From Moringa oleifera (lineage: Eukaryota > Streptophyta > Magnoliopsida > Brassicales > Moringaceae), in assembly GCA_021397835.1 (NCBI GenBank), contig JAJFZO010000645.1, positions 1,302,001-1,366,000 of the forward strand: a DNA stretch of 64,000 nt. Reading direction: 5' to 3'. Shown here in pieces: positions 39,120 through 51,780 of the stretch. The position numbers were made by a program, and so were the translations under genes. Below the pieces are notes generated by a model. The model was not told the origin of the DNA and searched no databases. It saw only the letters and a list, made by a program, of their open reading frames with translations. Each line of letters opens with the position of its first letter. The stretch's first letter is position 1.

Positions 39120-41099
39120 TGTTTTTTATGATTGTCATTAATGATATTTTGCTTTTAAACATTTATTTTTAGCTAATATCAGAGCACTAAGTTATGATAA
39201 CAATTTGAAGGTTTACCCAAGGCCACTTAAGATATGGTGAATTGGGTTTTTTTTGTTTCTTTTAATTCTTTCTTGCTTACTTAACAAGATTTTTTACACT
39301 GTATTAGATCTTATAACAACAACCATAATTCAACAATAAGAATCAAACAATAAAATGAAGAGATAAGGGAAAAGAATGCAAACACAATGGTTTTACATGG
39401 TTCGACTTTCTTGACCCAGTCCATGCCTCCAAGCAATTCATTTAACAATTTTCCACTACTTTTCGTGAAGCAAACAATTAGTTTTTCCTAAAAAGATTCT
39501 TTACAATTATGAATCCCCCAACCATAAATCTAAATCTCAATTGTTTATACTATAGGGTATGATCTAAAAGAACTCTCTTAAAAAATAGATGAATAAATAA
39601 TTAATGCTCTAGATCTCACAGGATTTTATGCTTAATAAATGAGGAAGAAGTTGACTATCAATGAAAGCAAGAGAGAAGGAATAAACGCTTAGACTTTTTC
39701 AAGTGCACAAAAGTTACAAATAATGATTTTTAAAAGCCTTTATACCCTTTATTGAAAAATAGATTCGTTAGACGCATAAAGAGAGTGTTTTAAGTTGCAT
39801 AGCCTATTGACGAGGTGGTACCGCGTGTTATTGTTGCTTTAATGGTACGTGGCTACCGATTGCCTAGTGAGGTATCATTGTGATCCTCATAGTTGCTACT
39901 CTTTAACTCCTTTTGGCATGGTGGTGTTACTCCTTGTTCATAATAGCACTATACTACCCAATGCCTGGTGAGGTAGCACCACACTCTACCATGGTGATAT
40001 CGTAGCAACAGCTTAATCTGGCCCTTCAAGTGTGCTATATGTGTCTCAACTTTTCAAGTTTTAAAACATGTATTATCCTAAGTTTAATGAATCATTAAAT
40101 TTTAGAAAAATACTTTAAGGTTCATAATTCCTTTTGACAAAAGCATTTTATTCACATGCATGCATCAAATACTCATGGAGCACTAAAACAAGAAAATTTA
40201 CAAGCACGCCTAGAATTCTAAATTCTTAGAATTTCTAGAACTTTTAAATAGCCTACTTGGTCTCCAATCATTATTTTTGTTTCAAGGACTTCAATTTGTG
40301 CATTATAAGCTCTTCTAGTCATTTCATTTCGAAATATTGTAATAATCACTTAAATGATTAGTCTGTAATTAAGACTATTTATTATCACCAAAATTAGTCT
40401 TCATGTTTTAACCATGTGATATCATGAAGCTAACTTTGATATTTTTACTTTATTGAAGTTCAACTAGCTTACTTTGTTCATTTGATCAAAGATTGCGCAG
40501 TATTTTTCAAAGCTATGTAATTTTCAGGTAAGTGACCAATTGTATCTAAATGATGTACTAATCGTTTAGGTTGTATCATGTTAGATAGAGTGGTTGTATA
40601 GATTCTATAAGTACTGACACTAGTTAGTGGTTTTGGTTTACTTACTACAAAAGCTCATTGTACAACATTACAATGGGTTCAAATTGTCTTTGATTGTTTT
40701 GATTGCTGATTTAAGTGTTTGATTAGGTAGAGGTCTAGATTTGTGTCTAGTTGGAATTTTGGCGGTGAAGGATATCAGGAAGGGGACTTATTGAGATTTA
40801 TGTTTGGCACATATTGGGGTAAAAGGGAACCAAATCCAAGGTTATTGTCATAAAATTTCCTATTTTTTGATCGCTTAAATCTTACATCATGCATTTATCT
40901 TGCTTTTTTTTTTTTAAAAAAAAAAGACCTTTTTACACTGGACATCCCAGGAGTTAATTACATGATCCTCCCATTTTGAATCCCCTATTTGATTGTTTCT
41001 CCAATGATGATGACATTAGATAAGTTGATAGAAGATTTCTTATTGTTTGATTATAAATAATAAAGGGATTAGATAGTTTCAATGAATATTTTGACCATC
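39120..41099. other. Probable retroelement-derived spacer next to the gag remnant
   Basis: Lies on the 5' side of the - strand gag, where an LTR and leader would be. The stretch with TTTTACATGGTTCGACTT near 39393 resembles reversed LTR sequence of plant copia elements. I could not find LTR ends or a convincing primer-binding site. Confidence 0.35.
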
Positions 41100-41825
41100 T
41101 TCTTATCAAAAGAAATAGTTGCACTTATACTCTTATTTTTCTACAACATTGTGCACATCTTTTGAAGCTTTCGTTACTTTCCTTTTCCATTTTTCAAAGT
41201 TGTAGGCAGTTAGAAGTTATACTAATACTGTACTGGTATCATTTTAAGACATGCATAAACTAAAATATTTATGGATATGTGGGCCATCTAATTGCATATA
41301 TTATCATAGGGCAAAACTTGTTAAGCATGACAAGATCATTCTTTTAATCTTTTGAAAAGTGTATAAGGGGTTTTAATTAGAGAATTGAGTAAGCAATGCG
41401 ATGGCGACGCCTCTTCTGAAGTATATGTTAGGGCTTGAGCCCTGAAAGAGGATCGTATCTTAAAAAAAAAAAAAAGGTGTTGAAAGTCCTCAATAATTAC
41501 CTTTTCTTTTGATTTAGATAAACTTTCACAGATCTTTGATATCATTTCATTTAACTCATTGATATCTTATCTTACTTCTTCTTATCTATTTTCTATTTTG
41601 TTTGTCCATAATTTTGATCAACAAATTAATGTATTCCATAATGAAGGCTTGGATAAAAGTTTTCTTATCGTGTTAAACTATTTTTAAAGTATCTTTCTTA
41701 AAATGATAAAATGAAATTAGTTGAAGGTAAAAGAAAAAAATAAATGAGAAAAATGAAAGGATATAAAACAATAGGAAGAAAAAGTAAATATACATGAAAA
41801 TAAGAAGGAAAAAAAAATGTGGTCA
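41100..41825. repeat. Diverged tandem duplication, unit 1
   Basis: Shares with 41826-42440, in order, a GTTGCAC[AT]...CAACATT start, AAAGTT.TAGGCA, CTTGTTAAGCATGA, TTTGATTTAGATAAACTTTCA, TTTAACTCATTGATATCTT, and an A-rich end with ACATGAAAATA. The offset between units varies from about 620 to 712 bp because of indels. On the - strand both copies encode the stub SKI(C/H)ESLSKSK. Confidence 0.6.
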
Positions 41826-42440
41826 AGAGAAGAGGTTGCACTTGTGTCGTTGTTTTTCATCAACATTATGTATATTTTTAAATCTTTTATTACTTTTTTT
41901 TTAATCTTTTAAAGTTCTAGGCACTGAAGAGCTACATCAATATTGTAATGATATTGCTTAAGATATGCATTAATTGAATCTTTCTATTTGCAGATATGTG
42001 TGACATCTATTTGAATGTACATGCATGACTTGTTAAGCATGATAAGGTCATTAAATGAAGAGGATTATATCTTGAAAGAGATGGGACCTCATTGGGAGCT
42101 TGAGATTCCTCAACAAGTATCTTTCCTTTTGATTTAGATAAACTTTCATGGATCTTTGACATCATTGCATTTAACTCATTGATATCTTGCCTTATTATTA
42201 TTATTATTATTATTGCATATGTTTTATTTATTCATCCATAATTATTGCCAATAAATTTATTATATAATGAGGGTTAGGATACAAGTTCTTCTTATCATAT
42301 CAAGCTATTTTTAAAGTATTTTTCTTAAAATAATAGAATGATGTTAGTTAAAAGGTTAAAAGGAAAAAAAAGAGTAAAAATAAAAAGATATAAAATAGTA
42401 TATAAAAAAAGTAAATACACATGAAAATAGGAAAGAAAAG
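41826..42440. repeat. Diverged tandem duplication, unit 2 with (TTA)n
   Basis: Second unit of the duplication, with a (TTA)n expansion at 42192-42214. Its - strand translation across 42190-42110 gives ELNAMMSKIHESLSKSKG, matching the longer open frame in unit 1. It could be a captured exon fragment, but the source gene is not recognised. Confidence 0.6.
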
Positions 42441-44519
42441 ACACAAAGTGAATGCATGCTTAAATGTACATTATTATACAAAAATAAAGATTAAAAATAA
42501 CTTATTGTAACCAAAATCCTATTATTTCATTTTTTAAGAAGAAATTATATATTCTATCACACAACAATCTCTAAAAGGAAATGCGCATGATCATTGTTTT
42601 AGAAGGAAAATTGAAAATTTACATAATTTTATCTAACGCTAGTTACCCTTGTTCAAACAAATCTTCCATAATATATGAGATCTTGATAGATTTCTTCGAA
42701 GAAATTAAACCAACTTATGACCATGTTGTTGGATTGGTAGAGTGCATATTTTAAAAAAATGATGCTAGCTAGTATTCTTAAGTATTCAACAACATTATTT
42801 CGACTATGAGCATATTCTATTAAAGTTCCTTCATAATCCTACTTTAATGAGGCTTTTTTTTTTTTGGTCTTTCCATAACATCTTCATATGAGTTGATTTG
42901 TCAATTAAGATTTTTCATTATTTTCTCACGTATCCCCTTTTTTTTTTATAATTTCTATGACTATCATGTTGTGAGCATTTTCCTCCATCTCTAGTTATGA
43001 AAATAACGAGAGTTTTCATTGTATGTATTTCAATAATGTAACCTCATCTTCCATGCTTCCTTATTCTAACTCCATGTTAATAAAAGCTTCTCCATGGCTC
43101 TACATATGGACCCTTATTTTAGCTCCATATTAATGTGTTTAGCACTAATAACATTATTAGGTGATTGTGACAAATGCTACTATATATATTACCCAAAAAA
43201 AAAATATTGCAGTTTATATTCAATAATCGCGATTAATAAATATATAGGGGTAATTATAAATATTTATCATTAAAATATATACTTTTGATGACAATTATTT
43301 GCAATTGTAGTTAAAACAAGTTATAATTTTTTTAAAATATAAATTTCAAAGTTAAAATCTGTTAAGTCAAATAAAAGCTTATTCAAATATAATAAAATAG
43401 TAATTATTAAATCAAACATATGTAGTATTAAATATACATTTAAATAAATTAACCTGTAAAACTTAAAAGTACAAATTAAAAGCTAAAAAGTTATTATATT
43501 ATTTAAAAGTATTTTCAATGTCCAGATATAAAATATAGTAATAAGAATCATTTTTGATCTATGATAATATACATATAATTTTATCTAGGTACAACACAGT
43601 TTATGTATGATTTTATTTTATAATAATATATGTTTCGTATTATTAAATAGGATGAAGCATTGTTTGAAAATGGTGCATCTTTTGATTTATATTTTTTTTT
43701 AAACTTTGCTTGACTATTGAGAAACTTTTAGATGTAATGCAAATTTTGCTTTCTTGAGTGTAGAGGATGAATGGTGTTATTTTACCTAAATTTTTATTTT
43801 ATTAATAAATGTATATAAATTTCCTTGGTAGTGAGGTGGCATACTGACTTTAGCTCTTGTCAAAGTTATTTTCTTTCAATTGAAAAAAATTTGGATCTTG
43901 GTTATCATGGTATAGAATGAAAATTTGAATTAGCATCACCATTCGAACAATTTATAAATTAACATTAATTATTTTCTAATTTCATCAATAAATTTCATAT
44001 GCTTCATTAAGAATGATGAGTTTTGAAGAATCTGTAAAATGAGGTAGAAGTTCCAATACTTTAAGTAAATTTATGTATTGTAAGTAAATTATCAAAAAAA
44101 AAAAAATGATGCGTTTGATAGATTTACCTTTTTTTTAATAAAAAAATGATTTATGTATCTTATTTTATAAATGATTTTGTAAAAACCGATATATGATATC
44201 ATATTGATTAATTCAAAATTTTTGATTTAATGTGATGAGTTTTATTGAGTAGACCATCAACTAAGATTTCACATGAATAAATATAAAATATAAAAATATT
44301 ATAAATGAAATTTAAAATTCATTATTAAATTTTATTTTTATAATACATGTTCTTATCATAAATTTTTGAAAATTAAAAGTTAATTACCTTGATCAAATTA
44401 TAAATACCTCATTTAAATCCCAATTAACTAACCTCATAAAGATGTCTCATTAGTTAATGGCATTAATCTTAGGATATAATGATTGTAAAGAATCACTAAG
44501 TTCAACTCGATCACTTATC
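42441..44519. other. AT-rich spacer, no gene
   Basis: No open frame of interest, no domain and no element boundary. Many A/T homopolymers. Confidence 0.5.
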
Positions 44520-44884
44520 TTAATTAGTAATATTTTTTTTTGTTTTAAGTCTCTCCGAGGTCTCTCATGAGAGTTTCTACCTCTAGGGCTTCCCCGTGAG
44601 ATTTTACATTGCTGTCGATCAATTTATACCCTTGCTGCTTCATTAGTTATCAGGATTGTGCAATGTCGACGGCCAATGAAGGAATACTTGTCGAACCTTT
44701 GGTGAAATTTTCGCTAACTGATGAAGAAAGACAGGACATTATTATTGAAACTGATTGGATAGTTGACACAGTCGAAGCGAGTAGGCTCTGTCTCATTGGT
44801 GGTTTCCTCCATTGCCGCCAAGACAATGTGAGCGCAATGAGGCATGGCCAAGGTTTGAAATCTCTCGGGAGAAGTAAAGATTAA
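44520..44884 (+). mobile_element. LINE 1, 5' UTR and start of ORF1
   Basis: A leader (CTCTCCGAGGTCTCTCATGAG) precedes an ATG at 44663 that opens MSTANEGILVEPLVKFSLTD, the N-terminus typical of plant L1-type ORF1 proteins with a DUF4283 nucleic-acid-binding domain (FSLTDEE.. then a C..SLIG-like stretch, here RLCLIGG). The frame ends at 44884 where foreign sequence starts. ORF1 resumes near 48496 with its zinc knuckle, so both pieces probably belong to one element split by insertions and deletion. Confidence 0.6.
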
Positions 44885-45680
44885 TGGCATGTTCGGTTCG
44901 TGGAATAAAATGTAAGAGAAATAGAAAAGGTATTCTTTAGGAATAGAAAAAAATAAGTATTATTATATTTGGTTTATTGGAATTGAATAGAGTATGAATT
45001 TATTTTCATGTGTTTGGTTCATCAAAAAATAAGATAAGAAAGTAATTGAAGCAAGTTTAAAAGACTAGTATATCCTTCAACTAAATTAATTATAATTTAA
45101 TTAATTTTTATTAAAATAATATTAATTAATAAATATTTTATAATAATAAATTATTATAAAAATAATATTAACTAAATAATGTATTAATAATTATTTTTAT
45201 TTTTAAATATTAATATTATAAAATTAAAATTAAAATTAATTAATATTTTAATAAAATTAATATTTTTTACTTTTTTCTTTTTTTGGTAAATTATTTAAAA
45301 AATAAAAAATATTATTATTATAAAAATAATATTAATTAAATAGTATATTAATAATTATTTTTATTTTTAAATATTAATATTATAAAATTAAATCTAATAT
45401 TAATTAATATTTTAATAATAATAATTTTTATTTATTTTTTGATAAATTATTTTAAAAATAAAAAAAATAAAGTTATTATATATATATAAGATAGTAATTT
45501 AGAATTTTTATCAAAGTTACGTTGAAAATAAAAAAATATAGCAATTTTTTATTTTTATGAAATAGCTATTCTGAGGGTTTACTTCGGAATAACTATTCCA
45601 AATTTTCAAAGAATAAAAATTTCTTAAAGAATTACAATTTTATGATAAAAAATAAATCAAACGACATTAAAAAAGCAATT
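44885..45680. mobile_element. Probable MITE (PIF/Harbinger-like) inserted in LINE 1
   Basis: Left end ...TTAATGGCATGTTCGGTTCG and right end ..AATCAAACGACATTAA are roughly inverted copies. Both flanks show TTA/TAA-like bases, as expected of a 3-bp PIF/Harbinger duplication. The GTTCGGTTCGTGGAATAAA style is common to such plant MITEs. The interior is extremely AT-rich, with no coding capacity. Boundary and family are tentative. Confidence 0.35.
45151..45478. repeat. 164-bp AT-rich direct tandem repeat (two units)
   Basis: TTATTATAAAAATAATATTAA at 45151 recurs at 45315. The units then run in parallel (TTATTTTTATTTTTAAATAT, AATTAATATTTTAAT, GGTAAATTATTT / GATAAATTATTT). It lies in the middle of the probable MITE. 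Confidence 0.75.
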
Positions 45681-45898
45681 TCGTATGGAATAAAATAGAA
45701 AAAAATTAGTGTTCCTGATAATCAAAGATACTGTAAAAAAGTGGGATAGCGAAAGTTCCTATTCCAGTTTAGGAACCTATCCGATAAGGAACGAGTTTGT
45801 CAGCGTCAACAATGGTCATTTAACAGGTCGTTGCTGTTCTTGCAAGAGGTGGACGGTAGGTCAGTCGTGGCGAACGCTGTGATACAGTAGGGTCCCTT

Positions 45899-48133
45899 TT
45901 GGATCCAAACTGCCATTACAGTTCTGGTAGGAAGCCTTTGACACTGCAGTGTATTTAATCAATAGGCTGCCTACCCCCCTTTTATCCCATAAATCATTTA
46001 TTCAGTTACTTTTCATAAAAACCCCAACTACAATTTTCTAAAAACATTTGGGTGCACTTGTTATCCACACTTAAGACCCTACAATAAACATAAAATGGAC
46101 TTTAGATCTGCTAAGTGTCTTTTCTTAGGATACAGTCCTATTCATAAAGGTTATAAATGTTTACATCCTTCTGGACGTCTTTACATTATTAGGAATGTCA
46201 TCTTTAATGAGTTTGAATTTCCCTTTCCTACCCTCTTTTCCAGTCCAATCTCAACACCTCCTAATATTCCTATCCCTTCAACCACCTCAGTATCTGTTCA
46301 ATCTAATCCTGAATCTCCAACTGGTGGTAGCAGTGGCACACAACAAAATTCTCTGGACTCTCTTGCCTCACCTTCACTGGACTCTCCTTCTAGCCCTTCT
46401 TCCACTTTCCCTCACTCCTCATCCTCTACAACCACTTCACCTTCCATCCTTATTACCCAATCTCATACTTCTTTACCTACTCGACCAATCATACCTCTCA
46501 AACTATCTACTCATCCTATGATCACCAGAGCACAAGCAGGGATATTCAAACCAAAATTATTTCTTACGTCCATAGCTATACCACCGCCCATGCCAACCAC
46601 TATTGCTGCTGCCCTTGCTAATCCAGTCTGGAAAAAAGCTATGATTGCTGAGTTTCAAGCTCTCTTGCACAACAAGACATGGGAGTTAGTGCCTAAACCT
46701 CCAAATCATAAGGTAATTGGCAACAAATGAATCTTTAAAGTGAAATATCATGCTAATGGTACTATTGAAAGGTACAAAGTTAGATTAGTTGCTAAAGGGT
46801 TTCAACAGTTACCTGGCATTGATTTCTCTTAAACATTCAGCCCTGTTATAAAGCCCTGCACTGTCAGAATTTTGTTATTTGTTGCTATTTCCAATGGCTA
46901 GGATATTCAACAATTGGATGTCCACAATGCCTTCCTCAATGGTCATCTATAAGAAGCTGTTTTCATGTCTCAACCACCTGGGTTTGTTGATCCTCTTCGA
47001 CCTCAACATGTTTGTTGTCTCAAAAGTGCTCTCTATGGTCTCAAACAAGCTCCTCGAGCTTGGTTTCACAACATCAAGAAGCAACTTTTGGAATAGGGTT
47101 TCCTTGATTCTACGACTGACAGCTCTCTGTTTTTTCATCTCTCTGGTGATCACTGCCTCTATGTCTTAATTTATGTGGACGACATTCTTATGACAGGCAA
47201 CAACACACATCACATTCAACAATTCATCTCCCGTCTCCACAAGAGGTATGCACTTAAAACCCTTGGCTCTCTTAATTACTTTCTAGGGATTCAGGTTCAC
47301 CGTTCTTCTTACTGCCTCTTTTTAACCCAAGCCAAATACATCACTGATCTTCTCCAATCTCACAATCTACATATCTCCAAACCCTGTCTCACTTTTATGT
47401 CTACTGGACTACAATTATCCCTAACCTCTGGTTCCCCACTTCCGCACCCTACAGCCTATAGAAAACTTATTGGCTTTCTCCAATATCTCACCCTTACTCG
47501 TCCTGACATATCCTTCACAATTAACAAGCTTAGACAATTCCTTCATGCCCCTACTACCACTAACTGGCAAGCTTGCAAACGTCTCATTTATTACCTCAAA
47601 GGAACTGTGAACCTCGGTCTTATGTTTTAACCCTCATCATAGTTTAAATTAATGGCCTTTTTCGATGCTGATTAGGCTTGCTGCCCCGATGATTGGCATT
47701 CCATTAGTGGCCATTGTGTGTTTCTCGGCAACAACATCATCTCTTAGAGCTCCAAGAAATAGAATGTTGTTGCCCGCTCTAGTACCGAATCTGAATATCG
47801 AGCACTAGCTCAAGCTACAGCTGAAATTGCTTGGGTAAAGTCACTAATCAAAGAAACGAAGCTCTTACCTGACCATCAAGCTACACTCTGGTGCGATAAC
47901 CAGGGTGCTGCTGCTGTTGCTGCCAACCCAGTCTTTCATTCCCGCACCAAGTATATCGAGGTTGATGTTCACTTCATCCATAACTATGTTGCCAACGGTT
48001 CGCTCAAGATTAATTATATCCCCTCCTCAAAATAGATCGCCGATGCACTCACCAAGCCTCTCTCTCAATCTCAGTTTGGGGTCTTCCGGCACAAGCTTTG
48101 GGTCGATGAAGCTCCCCTTAGCTTGAGGGGGGA
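45899..48133 (+). pseudogene. Ty1/copia pol remnant (integrase tail, RT, RNase H)
   Basis: Begins inside integrase (LPLQFW, AVYLINRLPTPLLSHKS, then after a frameshift FLKTFGCTCYP and DFRSAKCLFLGYSP). A Ser/Pro-rich linker follows, then RT (KKAMIAEFQALLHNKTWELV; active site YVDD at 47172-47183; TLGSLNYFLGIQVH) and RNase H (VARSSTESEYRALA; WCDNQGAAAVA; HSRTKYIEVDVHF; ADALTKPL). In-frame stops occur at 46728 and several later points. Everything upstream, including gag, protease and most of integrase, is missing. GAGGGGGGAT at 48125-48134 is the polypurine tract next to the 3' LTR. Confidence 0.9.
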
Positions 48134-48429
48134 TGTTAAGTCAACAGGTGAAATCCATTCCACTAATGGACTCCAACCCGTATCCAAACCGAAGCCCAAT
48201 TGCATTGATCCAAAGGCTCAATACAACAAGTCCAAAACCAGAAGCAAAACAGAGAAGACCAATGAGAAGCCCAATGCTCAAGAAACAAAATGATCAAGTA
48301 TTGTGTAAATAGAGTTTACATTATGTCATGTTTAACAATTAAACCTAATGTAATTTCTACCTATATATATATATATATCATATGGGTTCTCAATAATCAT
48401 TGAGCAGCCTCCACACTTTTTTACTAACA
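48134..48429 (+). repeat. 3' LTR of the copia remnant
   Basis: Starts TGTTAAG immediately after the polypurine tract and ends ACTAACA, giving the inverted TGTTA...TAACA termini usual for LTRs, about 296 bp. It contains a TATATATAT tract near 48363-48379. An alternative end is the TTCTACA at about 48452. No 5' LTR is present in the window. Confidence 0.65.
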
Positions 48430-48495
48430 AAAGAGAAACCTAGATTTCTACAGTATTCTATATTCTTTCTAGAAACCACTCAAGAGATGCTACAA

Positions 48496-49141
48496 GCTTT
48501 CTATGCAGAGGGATCAGATCCAAGTTATTTTTCTAAAATACGAAAGGCTCCCGGAATTTTGTTACAGGGGCGGAATGCTAGACCATCTAGAATATGACTG
48601 TAGGAGGGCCATCAATTATAGAAATGCGGGCAAAAACCATTCAAGGGATTATGGCCCCTGGCTCAGAGCGGAGGGACCAGCTTTCAGTCATCTTTCGGCA
48701 GCCATCTTGACGAAGAAACATGCGACGGAGGGATTGTCGGCCCGTACCAATCTGGAAACGGAGATGGAGGCAGCAACTGGGGGTGGAAGCGGGATACAAT
48801 ATCCATTCACATCCCTAGAATCAAGGTGTCCCAAGGAAAGTGTTGATCGAGAAGCAAGAATCCTGGCTGGGAAGGATCCCCATCATGAAATCTTGACCAG
48901 AATGGAAACTAATGATCGAGAGGAGCCTTCTGTGGATATTATGATTCTGATTGATCATAAGAAATATCCAGAGGTAAATCAGGAGCTCCTCAAGATGGTA
49001 GATACTCAAATGCAGTTTGTGAAGGAGGGACCCATATGCTTAGCCAACAAAAGTCATAGCAGGCAAGTAAAAGAGGTAGGCGATACCCATGCAAACCAGG
49101 TAGCAACATCAAATGAGGTGCATGCAAGTACGATGCTTTGA
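48496..49141 (+). pseudogene. LINE 1 ORF1 C-terminal part (damaged zinc knuckle)
   Basis: The frame reads IFLKYERLPEFCYRGGMLDHLEYDC, listed here only by its key parts: YERLPEFCY, then GGMLDH, then YDC. This is the CCHC knuckle of plant LINE ORF1 proteins with the second Cys replaced by Gly. YGPWLRAEG follows, another conserved ORF1 phrase. The rest is a poorly conserved linker up to the stop at 49139-49141. The N-terminal half is at 44663-44884. Confidence 0.75.
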
Positions 49142-49329
49142 GGAGCGACATGGAAAAGAAAGGCGAGGGCTAAAGGGCGAGTGTCCATGGTGAGCATGGC
49201 GGAAAGGAGGGGGATGGAGGATGCAGCCTCGTCAATGCTTCCAAGCCCCAAAAGAACAAGGTATGATTCTTCGATTCTGATCGATACTTGCTTATTGATG
49301 GCGGCTGTCACATAACAGCCCCGCCGACA

Positions 49330-50400
49330 GCCATGAGTTATATAGCATGGAGCTATCGAGGCTTGTGGTCTCCTCGGGCAGTTCGTGAGCTCACCAGAAT
49401 GGTCATAAGATTTGAACCCCTGGTTCTCTTGCTCATTGAAACGAAGAGGACAATTCAAGAGATAAAGATCGTAAGGACAAAAATTGGCTATGAGGGTTGT
49501 TTGGCTGTGAGCAGTATTGGCAACAGTGGTGGTTTTAGCCTCTTATGGAGATAGGAGGTTGAAGTGGTGGTGCAATCCTTTTCTTCCAGTCACATTGATG
49601 CCCTAATTACATATGCTACTCAGCAAATGCAATGGAGATTCGCAGGTTTTTATGGACACCCGAGCACACACAGCTGGAAAGAATCGTGGGCGTTGTTAGG
49701 GAAACTTAAGTCCCAATCCTCCTTACCATGGTTATGCCTGGGAAATTTTAATGAGATAGTACCAGAGGAGGAAAAACGAGGAGGGAGAAGCAGGCCTTAC
49801 ATCAGTTACCGGTACAAGGTTCACGTGGTCTAGAGGGTTTGGTTCTACACTCATACAAGAGAGGTTGGATTGAAGTCTGGCAACCAAGAGTTGGCTGGAG
49901 TTGTTCCCAGATAGCTTGGAACATCATAACTGGTAGCTACTTTAGATCACCTCCCTCTGGTTATCACTACCTCGCGGAGAGCCACCACAGTAAGGAGATG
50001 TAAGTTCAGATTCGAAAACATGTGGACACTTCATCCAAAATGTCAACAAATTTTACAGAATAGCTGGAGGTCTGTATCGAATCATCACAACATCGGGGTT
50101 GTCACACAGAGGCTCGAAGCTTGGTAGCACACCCTGTCAAAGTGGCATACCAAAACTTTCGGAAACTTGGCTGAACAGATTGGGAAACTCCAAGGTGAAC
50201 TGGGCCGGCTACTGCTTAAAAGACAGAGAGGAGTGGTCTTAGACAAGTGGAGGAGTGTAAGCGGAAGCTCAATGATTTGTTACAAAAAGAAGAGTTATTT
50301 TGGCAGCAACGCTCCAGAACCCAGTGACTACAGGCAGGGGATAGGAATACAAAGTTCTTTCATTCAAAAGCCTCGAGTAAAAGGAAGATGAATAAGATCA
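49330..50400 (+). pseudogene. LINE 1 ORF2 endonuclease domain remnant
   Basis: MSYIAWSYRGLWSPRAVREL at 49332 is the start of the AP-type endonuclease of L1-like ORF2 (usually W.CRGLG.PRAV..L). It is followed by LVLLLIETKR, a second block QWRFAGFYGHP, and LPWLCLGNFNEI (normally GDFNE). Stops and frameshifts break the frame at 49552 and about 49830. The conserved WN is WS and the GD is GN, so the nuclease is probably dead as well as truncated. Confidence 0.85.
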
Positions 50401-51780
50401 TACGGGCACGAGACATGTAGGGGGTTTGGAAAAGTTTTGAGCCTGCTGTCGCAACAGTCATCCTAGACTATTTTAAACAGTTTTTCGCATCAACCAACCC
50501 ACAGACGGCCAGTCAAGTCTGCCAGCATGTTAAGGGTAGACTTACTCCAACACAACAGGTTTCTCTAAGTAGAGATTTCACGGCCACTGAGGTGGTGGCG
50601 GCTCTTCAGCAGATGGCCCCGGGAAAGGCTTCGGGTTCCAATGGGATGAATGGTGTATTTTTTTCAAAAGTATTAGGGTATAGTTGGCCAAGACATAAGC
50701 AGAGTTGTAGGTGAGTTCCTCGACGATGGTGGTTCACCAAGCCGGATCAATATCACGAACATTGTTTTGATCCCGAAGATGAATGATCCGTGTAGTCCTA
50801 GCGATTTCAGACCCACAGCTTATGCAATGTACTATATAAACTTATATCTAAGGTGGTTTCTAATAGACTCAAGGATGCGCTCCCTTCCCTTATCAGCTCG
50901 AATCAATCTGCTTTTCTCCAAGGTAGACAAATATATGATAATGCAATCGTGGCGTATGAGACACTGCGCTCAATGAAGGTGAGAAACCGTAGAAGGGAGG
51001 GTTTTTGCTTGCTTTGAAGTTGGATATGTCGAAAGCTTACAACCGAATTGAGTGGAGTTTTCTGGAGGCTATGCTACACACAATGGAGTTTCCTGATAAA
51101 TTCATCCAACTGATCATGGAGTGCGTCTAGTCAGTAACTTATCCCGTTGTGATCAGAGGGCAAGCTTATGGACCCATTCACCCAGGCATAGGGTTAAGAC
51201 AGGGAGACGCGCTCTCACCTTACCTCTTTCCCCTTTATACTGAAGGTTTATCTTCTCTCTTGTCGCATGTTGAGTGTAATGGGAAGATTCATGGAGTGGC
51301 GGCTGCGAGGTGTGGACCCAAGGTTTCTCATTTGTTTCTTTTGCTAACACTCTCTCTTATTTATCAGGGCATGCGAGGAGTGTCTTAATCTGCTGGATAC
51401 CTTGAAGCTTTATAGGATGAGCTCTGGACAGCAAATTAACATGAAAAAATCAAGTATCTTCTTCAGTCCAAATATTGAGAAGCGGAGGCAGGACAAACTG
51501 TGCTCAGTATTGAATGTTAAGGGTTGTCTCCTTCGTGATCCATACTTGGGTATTCCTATGATATTAGGAAGATCGAAGAAGCAAGAGCGTTCGAGACTCT
51601 TTAGCCGACTTAAAGCAAGGTTGGATGCCTATGGACAATTCCATTCCAATGCAGGCTGGGGAGTGCTGATATGAGCCACAGCTCAAGTTATCTAAACTAT
51701 ATTATGAACAGTTTCCTCCTTTCAAAGACTTTTATCAATAACTTAAACAGCATGGTGGCTAGCTTCTGGTGGGGGAGTAA
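50401..51780 (+). pseudogene. LINE 1 ORF2 reverse transcriptase remnant
   Basis: Pieces in several frames: NIVLIPKMNDP and DFRPTAY (50770-50820), [16 protein letters not shown] (about 51015-51062), PIHPGIGLRQGDALSPYLFP (about 51173-51232), and the linker after the active site, MSSGQQINMKKSSIFF (about 51417-51467). The order matches the RT of plant L1 elements. The active-site box that should read FADD reads FANT at 51340-51351, so both catalytic aspartates are lost. Confidence 0.85.

Noticed and set aside
39170..39200. AATATCAGAGC, resembling the copia primer-binding-site phrase
   Set aside because: It is on the + strand, while the neighbouring gag is on the - strand, and the first bases do not match tRNA-Met complementarity well.
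46195..46521. 108-codon Leu/Pro-rich frame
   Set aside because: Out-of-frame shadow of the copia Ser/Pro-rich linker between integrase and RT.
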